Below, piece by piece: positions 12,001 through 22,496 of a stretch of 64,000 nucleotides of DNA. Position numbers and translations under genes: made by a program. Within the stretch, counting starts at the first letter, position 1. Each line of letters starts with the position of its first letter. Origin of the DNA: Heterodera schachtii (lineage: Eukaryota > Nematoda > Chromadorea > Rhabditida > Heteroderidae); the NCBI GenBank assembly GCA_023374025.1, contig SIJG01000005.1, positions 1,286,782-1,350,781 of the forward strand, read 5' to 3'. The notes under the pieces are model-generated. The model was not told the origin of the DNA, searched no databases, and worked only from the letters and a program-made list of their open reading frames with translations.

Positions 12001-13930
12001 TTATGTTTCTTCCTTTTCCTCCTCCCTTTGCGTTGTTGCTCCTGCTTCTCTCATGTAATATGATCCGTCCCATTTTCTAAAAATTGAATAAGTTGCAAAC
12101 GACAATTCCTGACTTATTTTGTCTGCCAATGAGCTTGTCACGAATCCCCAATTTTGTCCATTTTCCGGTAAAAAAAATGCAAATCGTCGGTTTTACGCCA
12201 AAATGATCATATCTATTAATTATTCGCTATTTAAGAACCAATAAACGTGTTTTTGATTTACCCCTTGAACGAAAGTCTAGCACACGAATTCCCTACAATA
12301 TAAACGGAAAATTGTGCTGTTTTCACTAATGAAATCTGGGGTTTTTAAGTTGTCCGATGCGATGCAGTTTTTCTCATTGCAAATGCAACAATTGGGCTAA
12401 AGCCAAAATTTGGCCAATGCCAAAAAAATTTAATTAAAAACAAAGTTAACAATACAAAGTTAACAAGTAAAAACCCTTTAAAGTTCCAAAAACAGCCAAC
12501 ATTCGATTATATTTTAAAGGCTTTCCATGATTTATAAAAAAAAAACATACTCAATGTGCTCCAACTTCAGAGTGGCCCTTTGGCCGGTTCCAATGTAAAA
12601 GACAGTGCATGTGTTTTTTACAGGCGAAATCTGCTCGATTTTGGCCGGGTACCGCTTTCCGTCCAGTTCGTAGGAGTGCCATGCATTGATCACCGATTTT
12701 CCACTGAAAAGAAATTTACGAAAATAATGAAAAGAAAGTCAGACAGATGGAAATGAGCTACCAACCTTCTGAACCTGTTCAGTCTGTTGTTTTGACTGTG
12801 CGTTGGCATTGACGTAGGAAGTGTTCGTCCCGCTTGTGTTTGACTGTGCGTTGGCATTGACGTAGGAAGTGTTCGTCCCGCTTGTGTTTGACTGTGCGTT
12901 GGCATTGACGGAGGAAGTGTTCGTCCCGCTTGTGTTTGATTGTGCGTTGGCATTGACGGAGGAAGTGTTCGTCCCGCTTGTGTTTGACTGTGCGTTGGCA
13001 TTGACGGAGGAAGTGTTCGTCCCGCTTGTATTTGACTGTGCGTTGGCATTGACGGAGGAAGTGTTCGTCCCGCTTGTGTTTGACTGTGCGTTGGCATTGA
13101 CGGATGAAGTGTTCGTCCCGCTTGTGTTTGACTGTGCGTTGGCATTGACGTAGGAAGTGTTCGTCCCGCTTGTGTTTGACTGTGCGTTGGCATTGACGGA
13201 GGAAGTGTTCGTCCCGCTTGTGTTTGACTGTGCGTTGGCATTGACGGAGGAAGTATTCGTCCCGCTTGTGTTTGACTGTGCGTTGGCATTGACGGAGGAA
13301 GTGTTCGTCCCGCTTGTGTTTGACTGTGCGTTGGCATTGACGGAGGAAGTGTTCGTACCGCTTGTGTTTGACTGTGCGTTGGCATTGACGGAGGAAGTGT
13401 TCGTCCCGCTTTTGTTTGACTGTGCGTTGGCATTGGCGGAGGAAGTGTTCGTCCCGCTTGTGTTTGATTGGCATTGACGGAGGAAGTGTTCGTCCCGCTT
13501 GTGTTTGACTGTGCGTTGGCATTGACGTAGGAAGTGTTCGTCCCGCTTGTGTTTGACTGTGCGTTGGCATTGACGGAGGAAGTGTTCGTCCCGCTTTTGT
13601 TTGACTGTGCGTTGGCATTGACGGAGGAAGTGTTCGTCCCGCTTTTGTTTGACTGTGCGTTGGCATTGACGGAGGAAGTGTTCGTCCCGCTTGTGTTTGA
13701 CTGTGCGTTGGCATTGACGGAGGAAGTGTTCGTCCCGCTTTTGTTTGACTGTGCGTTGGCATTGACGGAGGAAGTGTTCGTCCCGCTTTTGTTTGACTGT
13801 GCGTTGGCATTGACGGAGGAAGTGTTCGTCCCGCTTTTGTTTGACTGTGCGTTGGCATTGACGGAGGAAGTGTTCGTCCCGCTTTTGTTTGACTGTGCGT
13901 TGGCATTTGCAACGAAAAAAGTTTTTAGTG
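12000..13930 (-). pseudogene. Tudor-domain gene, copy I, with 48-bp repeat exon; frameshifted
   Basis: Read on the minus strand: a minisatellite exon (13908-12790) ends SKQQTEQVQK at a GTTGGT donor, then a Tudor exon at 12703-12551 starts WKIGDQCMAL. Compared with copy III this Tudor exon has one extra base (near 12674), which breaks the frame within the first strand. Downstream, 12430-12345 matches the Cys-rich exon of copy III but contains an in-frame stop. About 12060-12000 matches its last, charged exon with TGG changed to TGA. Copy I is therefore probably a pseudogene, unless the single-base difference is an assembly error. Tudor domains bind methylated arginine or lysine; the fold resembles SMN/SPF30 or OTU-type Tudors, but which is not decidable. 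Confidence 0.5.
12790..13908 (-). repeat. 48-bp coding-frame minisatellite, about 23 copies
   Basis: The unit is 48 bp, so 16 codons. In one minus-strand frame it reads SNTSGTNTSSVNANAQ. All three minus-strand frames stay open through the array, the others giving HSQTQAGRTLPPSMPT and KHKRDEHFLRQCQRTV. One unit near 13468 lacks 7 bp, which switches the frame without creating a stop. Units differ by few substitutions (TTTGTTTG versus TTGTGTTTG, GACGTAGG versus GACGGAGG), so expansion is recent. Every unit also contains AACGCACAG, a possible splice acceptor. Confidence 0.9.
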
Positions 13931-14582
13931 TACAAAAGCTGTTAAAATATTCCACAATACTTCGTTATTTTTTTTTAAATAACTCGCAAAGTGCTCAGTG
14001 GAGCAACCAAAAAAGGCAGCCAAATTTAAACTGACCATTTTTCAAGCGAGGAAAGTGTGCCGCGCACAAGCTACCCGATCAGATTAACGCGGTCTACCAA
14101 CGGAATCTACAAAAAAAAAGTGATTTAAACTTCAAAATTTAAAAAAAAAATTCAAGATTTACGTGGCAGGGCCCCCTTCGTAAAATTTGTCGTCGATTCT
14201 TCTCCCCCCTTTTTCTAAACGTATGAACCCTTTGTACCGAGGGGAACCAATTTGGAATCAGTTTGGAGTTATGCCATTAATTGGGGCTTGAAAACCCAGG
14301 GCCTTGAGGAAAAAAGTAATTTAAGGGGAAAGTTGGAAAAGCTGTCGTCTCTAACAAAAGCCTGACGATTTTTGTTGTTGTTAAAAACAGTACTAGTCGG
14401 GGCAGAAATGATTAATCGTTCAAACAATTCGACACTGCCACCACCCCTATCGACATTTTTTTTTGAAAAATATACCCGCAAAAAAAAAAAGGTAAATTCC
14501 ATTGATAGATTTGAATTATTCACATTTAATTTTAAATATTTTAAAAGCCATAAATAAAGTGTAAATATTTGATTCATTTTAC

Positions 14583-14668
14583 CTGCTCGGTGTATAGCGC
14601 ACAACTGAACGCGACGGCTCTTCTCCATAGGCCGCAACATCGACGGGCAACAGGTCACCGCGAGGGTC
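14583..14668 (-). pseudogene. Isolated filamin-repeat exon
   Basis: Acceptor TTTTTAG, donor GTAAAA, 86 nt, open. It encodes DPRGDLLPVDV..SVVRYTPSR, the strand pattern of an immunoglobulin-like filamin repeat (..V.Y.P..pG.Y). Flanking sequence (14280-14470 and 14670-14755) resembles the last intron of the filamin-like gene at 27110-27470, so this is a displaced filamin fragment. No adjoining filamin exon was found within 1 kb. Confidence 0.5.
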
Positions 14669-15758
14669 CTAAAAATGATCAAATTTTGGTGAGAGAAGAT
14701 AGGAAATATCTTTTAATAAATTAATTTAAATATTTAATACCGTAATTTGCACTTTCGGTAATTAAAAAAAAACGCGCCGCAAAAAAGAGTTTGAAAAACA
14801 AGAAAATCGTCGCATGGCTAAAAGCGCAAAAATTTGGTATTTTTGATTAAAATATCTGTTAACAATAGCATATCCAAAATTTTAAATTTTTCCCCGGCGG
14901 TGCCTATCGGCACAGCCGCCCCCCCCCCCCGCCCGCCGAAACTTTTTTTTTAAAAAAATACTCGCAAAAAATTTCTAATTTTCATTGGAGCAACAAAAAA
15001 AGTAACGAAACTCTAGCGGCGACGATTTAAAGCGTCCCATGCTTGAAATTTTTAAGCTGATATTTGTCGGTCAGATTAACACGGTCGATCAACGGTTAAA
15101 AATTTAAAAGGAAAAATGGGCAAATTTTTTCAAATTTTGCACATTTGCTATGAACATTGCATTAAAATTTTCCGGCGGCTATCGGCACCGCGGACCCAAT
15201 TGAACCATTAGTTTTTTGGATTGACCCAAAAATGGCAAAAATAGTGATTTTTTGGCGCAAAACATGCTTTTTCGCTCCAGCGCTGAAAATTTTGAAAAAT
15301 ATCAATAGATAAAAATTTTTGGTCCGAAGAGCAACAAAAAAAAAGCTCTTCGGGTGTCCCCCGAAATTTTTTCTGGATACGGGCCTGTTTTCATTTAATC
15401 TTTTGAAAAATTGACCAAATTATTTGGAATTTCATAGGCATATAGAGTAAAATCTGGACTATCGAACAATACCAAGAATACAAAATTTTGTCAGTTTTTT
15501 TTTTTTTGCAAAATTATGCCAAATTTGGTCAAAAAATAGCATAAATGGCAGATTTTACGAAACGATTCAGCACGCATTAAAACTAAAAAATTTTTTAATA
15601 AAAGCCTCAAAAAAATAAAAATTTTCCCTTTTTTAAATTGCCAAGTTTTTTTTTAAATGTCCCAAAAAAGTGAAGTATAGATATAGTGTGGTGCGTTCGA
15701 TAGTGACCCCCCCCCCCTTGCACAGCAATGGTAAGCTCTCTGAATTTTTTCCAGTTTT
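14669..15758. other. Non-coding, dispersed repeats
   Basis: Contains two partial copies of the GC-rich GGTGCC..GGCGCC palindrome family (14890-14935, 15170-15195) and homopolymer runs. No supported exon. Confidence 0.4.
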
Positions 15759-15774
15759 TTAAAAGATTTCCAAT

Positions 15775-16653
15775 ATTTTACGGTTATGAAAAATTGGTTG
15801 GCTCCGTGCATTTGGTGAAATGTTGTCAAGAAAATCCAAGAATTGGTCCATGTCAATGCCCAATTCGTTCAAAATGACCGATCGCTGCTGCTTCTCCCTC
15901 ATCTCCACGCTGAGCACCCAAAGCCACCTGAAAAGCGGATGACGTGTTACAAAAATTTAAAAAAAATTTTTGTTTTTAAAAATAAATGGCTGCTTAAATT
16001 ATGCCTTAAAATTACATTCAGGCCCGTAACCAACCGCCCCCCCCCCCCGAAATAAAAATTGAAATATTTTTCCAGTAAAAATTGACAATTTAAAGAAAAA
16101 TTTAACCAATTTTTTAACGCACTAAAATTCAAAAAAATTTTCCAGGGTCGGCGCCTGTCGGCATCGCCAGATACCCATTTTACTTTATTTTTGTAATTAG
16201 TCCTTTTTTTTGGTGAAAACTGCTACAAATCCCTGTTTTTGCTCGCCGGCGCCGACAATTTTGTAATCACGCTGGAGAAAAAAAAATTTTAACCCGAAAA
16301 GCAAAAAGAAAAAGAAAAGCTCTTCGGTTGCCCCTCCCTAAATGGTTGCCTGATCACAATTTTTTGCATTTTTTAAAATCAATTTCTTTGGCGCAACAAG
16401 CAAAAACATTGGTAAAATCCAAGCCTTTCACCTTTCTGTCACCGATTTCCACCGTCAAATCATCGTCCGGCGAGTTGAAAAAGTGAAATGGACTTAAAAA
16501 ACCAAAAATGTAATTAAATTAAGAAATATTGTTTTTTTTTTTTTACTTTTCCGCTGATTTGTCCTTTTTCTTCAACATAAGTCGGACAACAATGGAACAC
16601 AAATTGTAGAGGCCAATGAATTTCAATCGTCCACCAATTTTGAGTATTTTCGT
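15775..16653 (-). CDS. Unrecognised three-exon gene fragment
   Basis: Exons 16653-16547 (KIGGRLKFIGLYNLCSIVVR..), 16492-16432 (NPFHFFNSPDDDLTVEIGDRK) and about 15927-15775. The first two join in phase with good donors (GTAAAA, GTGAAA). The third exon is ambiguous. The phase that joins gives a short frame ending RIGH, while another frame reads SVEMREKQQRSVILNELGID, which looks more like protein. A diverged copy of the third exon lies at 26069-26192. The first exon is hydrophobic then lysine-rich. No family recognised. Confidence 0.35.
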
Positions 16654-16906
16654 CTAAAAGTTCCGATCATTTGCTAAATAAATCAATTGATTGAAATATG
16701 CATAAAAAAACATAGATAATTAAGGTAAAAGTGCCGCTGGCTCACATGGTACCCCCACCGGTAATAGTTATTTTTTTGAAAAAATTAGTAATTAATGCGC
16801 GATAAAAAATTATTGTCTTTGATTCAACCATATTGTCATTCTTTTTCAGCGATTAGACGACATTTGAAGAATTGTTAAAAAAAGAAAAACAAAAATTTTA
16901 AAGGCC

Positions 16907-17297
16907 AATATATCCGGAACCCGTCAGTTCGGCCCCGCACGGTTCGGCCCCAGCTATGTTTTTGGACTATAACTTTTTTCTTTTCCGACCAAATCCAACA
17001 ATTTTGTTATCATTCGAAGGCTCTTTACATACGCTATTAGCCTTACAAAAAGCGAATAGATTAGCCGAGAAAAATTTATGAAGAAAAAACTTCAAAAAAT
17101 TGATTTTTTCAGTTTTCATGTTATAACTTTTTTGATATTTGTCTAATTGTCAAGCAATAGTTTATAAAAAGCTTCTAAATACATTAAGCTTTCGAATGAT
17201 ACCAGCAATGTTGGATTTGGTTGGCAAAGAAAAAAGTTGTCAAAAAATCGGCTGGGGCCGAACCGTGCGGGGTCGAACTGACGTAGACCGAATATAT
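16907..17297. mobile_element. Foldback/MITE-like element with GC-rich inverted ends
   Basis: CGTCAGTTCGGCCCCGCACG at 16922 is mirrored by CGTGCGGGGTCGAACTGACG ending at 17283, with a further imperfect ATATATCCGG extension outside. Inner arms (GGACTATAACTTTTTTC.. and CATTCGAAGGCTC..) also pair. A truncated relative lies at 30528-30625. No coding capacity. Confidence 0.7.
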
Positions 17298-18294
17298 CAT
17301 GTCACAAAAATTTAAAAACAAACTGCTAAAATAAATCAATTTCTCAAAAAATTTCATTTTTTAGCCATTTTGCTAGCACAATGCTAACCAAAAGCATTTC
17401 AATGCTTTTTGCGGAAAGTTTTAGCTCTCTTGATTCTCTCACTAAAATTCAAAAAATCCTGGATAAATGTCAAAAAATGCAAGTCTTAAAAATCACAAGT
17501 GTAGAAAATATCACATTAAATCAGAATTTGATTTGGGAGCTTTATTTTCATCATGAGCAAAATGCCAGAATATGTTTTTTCATGTCCTAAAAACTCACTC
17601 TGATTGAAAAAACAAGTAAAAATTTTGAGGAAAAATTTTTAAAATATAAAAATCCCGCCCTGCCAATGATCATGTTAAAATCTTTCGGGGCTTTTAGGTT
17701 TGCTGATCACGTTGTGATATAATTCCGAACCTCAAACCCAAATTAAAACGAAAATGCATTGTCATATTCGTGATCAGCGACCCTCGAAAAACCTCAAAAA
17801 TTCCTATTGTCCACATAATTACAGAAGCAATATACAAAAAATTTTCATAGTAATTAAAAAAAAATTTTTTAAAAACAATTTGATCATTTTTTAATTTGAT
17901 CATTCTCATCGGCTGGCCTCACTGAAACTTCCGCATGTGCATAGTTAGAAATGATGAACACTTTAGAAGAGGTGGCTGCCTAACCTAAAAAGAGAAGAAT
18001 TTTTTTTATTAAATTAGAAAAAAAACAAAATAAAAGGTGAAACCCAACGATTCTCAGTTTAAAAAAGAAAAATAAATTTATCATAGAATATAATTTAGAT
18101 TTTTGTTAAATCTATAAAAATATCAATTTTTAGGTCTTGGAATTTTTCAAAAAAAAATTAAAAAGACCAAATTTTTCTGAAAATTTCTTAAAATTAAAAA
18201 AAAAAAGTTAACAAGTAAAACCCTTTAGTTCCAAAAACAGCCAACATTTGATTATATTTGAAAGGATTTCCCTGATTTATAAGAAAAAACATAC
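17298..18294. other. AT-rich spacer
   Basis: 17700-17800 holds one copy of a dispersed repeat with a GTGATCAGCGACCCTCGAAAA core, also seen near 9843, 25740 and 25928. Otherwise nothing supported. Confidence 0.4.
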
Positions 18295-18716
18295 GCCGAA
18301 ATGTCCTCCAACTTCAGAATGGCCTTTTGGCCGGAACCAATGTAAGAGACAGTGCATGTTTTTTCGTCAGGCGAAATCTGCTCGATTTTGGCCGAATGCC
18401 ACTGTCCGTCGTAGAGTGACATGCATTGATCACCGACTTTCCACTGAAAAATTAAATTTACGAAAATAATGAAAAGAAAGTCAGACAGAAGGAAATGAGA
18501 TACCAACCTTCTGAACATGTTCATCCATTCCTCCTTCCTCCCCATGAGAAGGAGTGGTTGATGTTGGTGGTGTTGCTGTTGTCGGTTCTTTCGTGCCGTC
18601 ATGGCACTTTGGTTTTTTTCCTGCCTCCTTGGCGGCCTCTTTCACATCTTGAAATTTGTCGGTTGTTGTTGAACTATCGCCAATAGCAGATTCATCACGA
18701 CGATGAAAGCGAAGAG
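18295..18716 (-). CDS. Tudor-domain protein, copy II (apparently chimeric)
   Basis: Two exons in phase: 18716-18508 and 18443-18295, with a 64-bp intron (donor GTTGGT, acceptor TTTCAG). The first encodes an acidic/Lys then Thr/Pro-rich linker (..DVKEAAKEAGKKPKC, TTATPPTSTTPSHGEEGG). The second is an intact Tudor domain starting WKVGDQCMSLYDGQWHSAKI and ending about ILKLEDIS. The linker exon is nearly identical to the membrane-protein exon at 24658-24973 up to GGAATGGA, then switches to the copy I/III-type sequence leading into the Tudor exon. In another frame the exon start encodes a hydrophobic stretch (LFAFIVVMNLLLAIV), so the N-terminus is unsettled. No downstream exons like those of copy III were found. 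Confidence 0.5.
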
Positions 18717-19091
18717 CTTAGAAGTGGCAAGAGTTAAAATAGGAAAATGAAAATTTGTTTAACAAATTTAATTATAATCAAATTTTAAAATTAAATTAAT
18801 TAAAATAATTTATGAAGAATTGTTTAAATAATTAAATTACAATCAATGACTTAAATTATCTTTTTTAAATAATTTTAAATGCCAATTCACGAATTTAATT
18901 AATTTAAATAATTTTAATTAATTTCAAAATGACAAAATCACGAATTAATTAAATTAAAAATAATTAATTTGCAAATTACCAATTGGTTTAAAATAATCAT
19001 TTTAGCTGAGAAAATAAATAAATTGGGAATTGTCAAATGACTACCAAAATGGGGGTGCTATCATTTTCCAACAAAAACGGACAAAAAATTG

Positions 19092-19492
19092 GGGTCAATG
19101 GCAACTCGTACAAAGGCAACTCGTACAATTTTTAATGGGTGTGGCCATAACTTTTTTTAAAATCAACCAAATTCTTCAAACTTGATATCATTCGAATGCT
19201 CTCCAACTTTAGAAGCGATCATTAAGCAGAAGCTAAGAGATTAAGCATCTCACAAAAAAGTTATGATTTATAAATTGCCAAAAAGTCTGCTTTTGTGGAT
19301 TTTTAATGTTCTTGAAATTATAACTTTTTTGTGAGATATTTAATCTCTTAGCTTCTGCTTAATGATCGCTTCTAAACTTGGAGAGCATTCGAATGATATC
19401 AAGTTTGAAGAATTTGGTTGACTTAAAAAAAAGTTATGGCCACACACATTAAAAATTGTACGAGTTGCCTTTGTACGAGTTGCCCTGACACC
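19092..19492. mobile_element. Foldback element, 401 bp, 9-bp target duplication
   Basis: Nearly the whole element is one hairpin: the left arm from GGGTCAATGGCAACTCGTAC pairs with the right arm ending GTTGCCCTGACACC. Each arm holds two copies of GGCAACTCGTAC. Flanks carry a 9-bp direct repeat, AAAAAATTG (19083-19091, 19493-19501). The duplicate at 31.18 kb has a single AAAAAATTG-equivalent and no insert. A 9-bp duplication suggests Mutator-like mobilisation. Confidence 0.75.
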
Positions 19493-19591
19493 AAAAAATT
19501 GTTGGGGGAATGGGATTGGAAAAACAATAATAAATGTGGTGACACATCGCCAAACCAAAAAAAATCCTATAATTAATTATAATATTATTAT

Positions 19592-20227
19592 CAGGGATTC
19601 TTTTTTTTATGTAAATACATGTTTTTTTCCTGGATTCTCCATAGCCTAATTAGTAGGAAAAACACTTTCTTTTTTGTGTTTGCGAACAAAAATCGGGACT
19701 TTTATTTACATATTTTTACATATTTTGGGATTTTTCTACATATTACATATGTACATATTTTCTTACATATTTTGGACTTTTTCGAATTTTTTCGTACATA
19801 TTTTGCAATTTTTGAGGATTTCTTAGCGAAATTTTTATTAAATGCCCCCAAAAATCCAAAATTTCGAAATTTTTCGTACATATTTTGAGAATTTATAGAA
19901 ATTTTTTGTGGAAAATTAAAATTTTTCTTTGAAAATGTGCCCCAAAAAATAGTCTTTTTTTCAAAAATGGAATCAAAAATTAATTTTTAAAATACGAAAA
20001 GGTGATTATTCTAAGCCTATTTTGGTCATTTTTATGGAAATTTGTGCCAATTTCACCCTTTAGAAAGAATTTTTTTCCAAAAAAGACACCTTTTAAAATA
20101 TTTTATTTACATATTTTAGTACATATTTGGAGGTTTTTGTACATATTTCATAACATATTTTAGCATTTTTTATACATATTTTATTTACATATTTCGCGAT
20201 TTTTCTTACATAAAAAAAGAATCCCTG
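19592..20227. mobile_element. hAT-like MITE, 636 bp, 8-bp target duplication
   Basis: Termini CAGGGATTCTTTTTTTTATG and its mirror ending AAGAATCCCTG. Perfect 8-bp duplication ATTATTAT at 19584-19591 and 20228-20235; the empty site at about 31.1 kb has one copy (ATTGTTAT on this strand). The interior is rich in TACATATTTT sub-repeats. A partial relative lies at 30740-30935. No transposase frame. Confidence 0.85.
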
Positions 20228-20397
20228 ATTATTATTTATGCATTTTTAATTTGCACGAAGGATTGGGAAATGTGAAAAAAAACAATGAATGATTCTGATG
20301 ATTTTATGTTATGATAAGCCACACAGCAGCAAAGCAAAAAATAAATAAAAAGCAAATGGATTTTTTTGCATTTAATTGCTAGATGATGTCAAAAATA

Positions 20398-21523
20398 CAG
20401 TCATGGACGGACACTCACTATATAAAATTTAAAATGTTGAAAACCACTCAAAAATGAAAGTGAATTAAAAAGTTTTATTTTGTATTTTGTAGCGTTTTTA
20501 TGGGCTATCCAATGGTACCATTTTTTATTTTGTAGATGTTTTTTGTATGCAGATACAATTTGCTAAGGTGATATGCCCCCAATTTTTGGTGGTCAAAAGT
20601 GTACGGATAGTTGTTTATTTGCAAATAAAATCTAATATTTTATGGGCCAAAAATTCTGAAAAAATTCTTACTTTGCTAACTTTTTATGCTGATCAAAAAA
20701 GTTTTACACCAACTTGATCAGATCACTCCTTCATGGTGATATGGAAAGTCAAAAATGGCTTGAAACCGGAAAAATTTTCGCAAAAAATTCCTAGGGGGTT
20801 GTGAAAATTTTTTCGGAAAATTTGAGTAAGCCCATTAGAAAGGGGACAAAATCCTGTACCGGTTTGCTTTCTGAATGTTGGGTCTACGACTTACACCTGC
20901 TGAGATATGGGCAATTCCCTTTAAGTGTTGGTCATTTTACTGTAAAATGACTATTTTCTTAAGGAATACAGTACTTTTTTGTAGACGCCGAAACTGAAGT
21001 GCCCATACCTCAGCGGGAATAAGTCGTAGAGACTTACAGTCTTTTGCATATTGTAGAAATTTTGTCCCCTTTCTAATGGGCTTACTCAAATTTTCCGAAA
21101 AAATTTTCACAACCCCCTAGGAATTTTTTGCGAAAATTTTTCCGGTTTCAAGCCATTTTTGACTTTCCATATCACCATGAAGGAGTGATCTGATCAAGTT
21201 GGTGTAAAACTTTTTTGATCAGCATAAAAAGTTAGAAAAGTAAGAATTTTTTCAGAATTTTTGGCCCATAAAATATTAGATTTTATTTGCAAATAAACAA
21301 CTATCCGTACACTTTTGACCACCAAAAATTGGGGGCATATCACCTTAGCAAATTGTATCTGCATACAAAAAACATCTACAAAATAAAAAATGGTACCATT
21401 GGATAGCCCATAAAAACGCTACAAAATACAAAATAAAACTTTTTAATTCACTTTCATTTTTGAGTGGTTTTCAACATTTTAAATTTTATATAGTGAGTGT
21501 CCGTACACTTATGACCATGACTG
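20398..21523. mobile_element. Palindromic Tc1/mariner-like element, 1.13 kb, TA duplication
   Basis: Starts CAGTCATGG and ends CCATGACTG, flanked by TA on both sides, the signature of Tc1/mariner insertion. The two arms of about 550 bp are inverted copies of each other around a centre near 20960. The left terminus lacks about 11 bp (TCATAAGTGTA) found in the right one. The duplicate at 30.94 kb shows the empty site with a single TA. No transposase frame. Confidence 0.85.
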
Positions 21524-21535
21524 TATGTACAAAAA

Positions 21536-22030
21536 TCCTCAAATAGGCACTAAAATAGGCAAATAAAATTTTTTAACTTTTTAGGTATCAAAACACGTAA
21601 AAAATTAATGAAAAACTTAATTTTGATTATATTTCAATTGTCTTAAAGTGATTTTTTCTAATAAATACAATTTTTAAACTAAAAATTTTTATCAGAAAAA
21701 ATAATTAAATTTTGGGATCAATTTTGTGAAAAAAATTTCAATTCTTAGGGGTGTATTTTCTGAAATTTTTTCGGGTCGATTCTTAGGGGGTGTAAGTTTC
21801 ATTTTTGTTAAGAATTTTTCCGAAAATCCTGAAAAAGGCGCCAAAAATGCCGAAATAGGCACAAAGATAGGCATTTAGGCATTAAGCTCAAAAAGTCCAA
21901 AATAGGCAAAAATAGGCATTATAAAAGTCATCGTAGACACCCCAAACCAAGCGGAAAATGTTTTTTTCGTGCTTATCTAAGCGTATTAAGTGCGCAAAAA
22001 TTTTAGGCATTTGCCTAAAAATGGAAGCCC
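21536..22030. repeat. TAGGCA-type dispersed repeat
   Basis: Many AAAATAGGCA and AGGCATTT motifs on both sides, like the ends of the element at 8945-9842. The right part reads TTTTAGGCATTTGCC. Probably a decayed relative whose left part is not intact. Confidence 0.45.
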
Positions 22031-22496
22031 TAATTATTATTGATCACCACCATTTTCATTTCCAAACAATTATTTTAAATTTATTTTCTGAGACTTTTCT
22101 GTTTTAAAAAATTTCCGTTACATTTTCATGACCTTTTGTGCAAATTATTGCCCGACGAGGTGTTGTGCTCCGGACAGCATTTAAATTTCTCCAGCCATCC
22201 CCGACAAATTTAATCGGGAAAATTTCCTCCCTGATCCCCCCGATTTTTCTTTCCCCGATAACCCGATAATCGGGGAGCGAGCCTAAGGCAAACCATCGAA
22301 ATCGAATATTAAAATAATCATTTTAATTTAAATTCCAAATTTAGATGTCCGATTTTGACAAATATGCTGCCTAGCGCGAGGCGGAGTCACTTAAATAAAG
22401 GATTTTTAAACAGAGATATTTTTAACATTTACACTTATAAAATAAATGAAAAACATCAAAATGAAATTTTTTTTTTCATCATCACTTCAGCCGCTG
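22031..22496. other. AT-rich spacer with a GC-rich inverted patch
   Basis: 22195-22275 contains CCCCGA/TCGGGG inverted motifs similar to 53620-53650 and 59005-59035. No gene seen. Confidence 0.4.

Larger units (their letters stand above)
18740..21525 (-). repeat. Inverted duplicate of the 31.0-31.85 kb region
   Basis: In reverse complement, 18740-19091, 19502-19583 and 20236-20397 match 31.8 to 30.95 kb. This covers intron 1 of the secreted-protein gene, its 5' flank and the CACATTTATTATTATTTTTC region. The copy here lacks exon 1 of that gene: its sequence jumps from CAGCTAAAATGA to intron-like DNA. Three insertions interrupt this copy and are absent from the other. Confidence 0.7.

Noticed and set aside
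12869..14034. Plus-strand frames reading FVPLVFDCALALTEEV repeats
   Set aside because: Antisense to the 48-bp array that leads in phase toward the minus-strand Tudor exon; no splice context on the plus strand.
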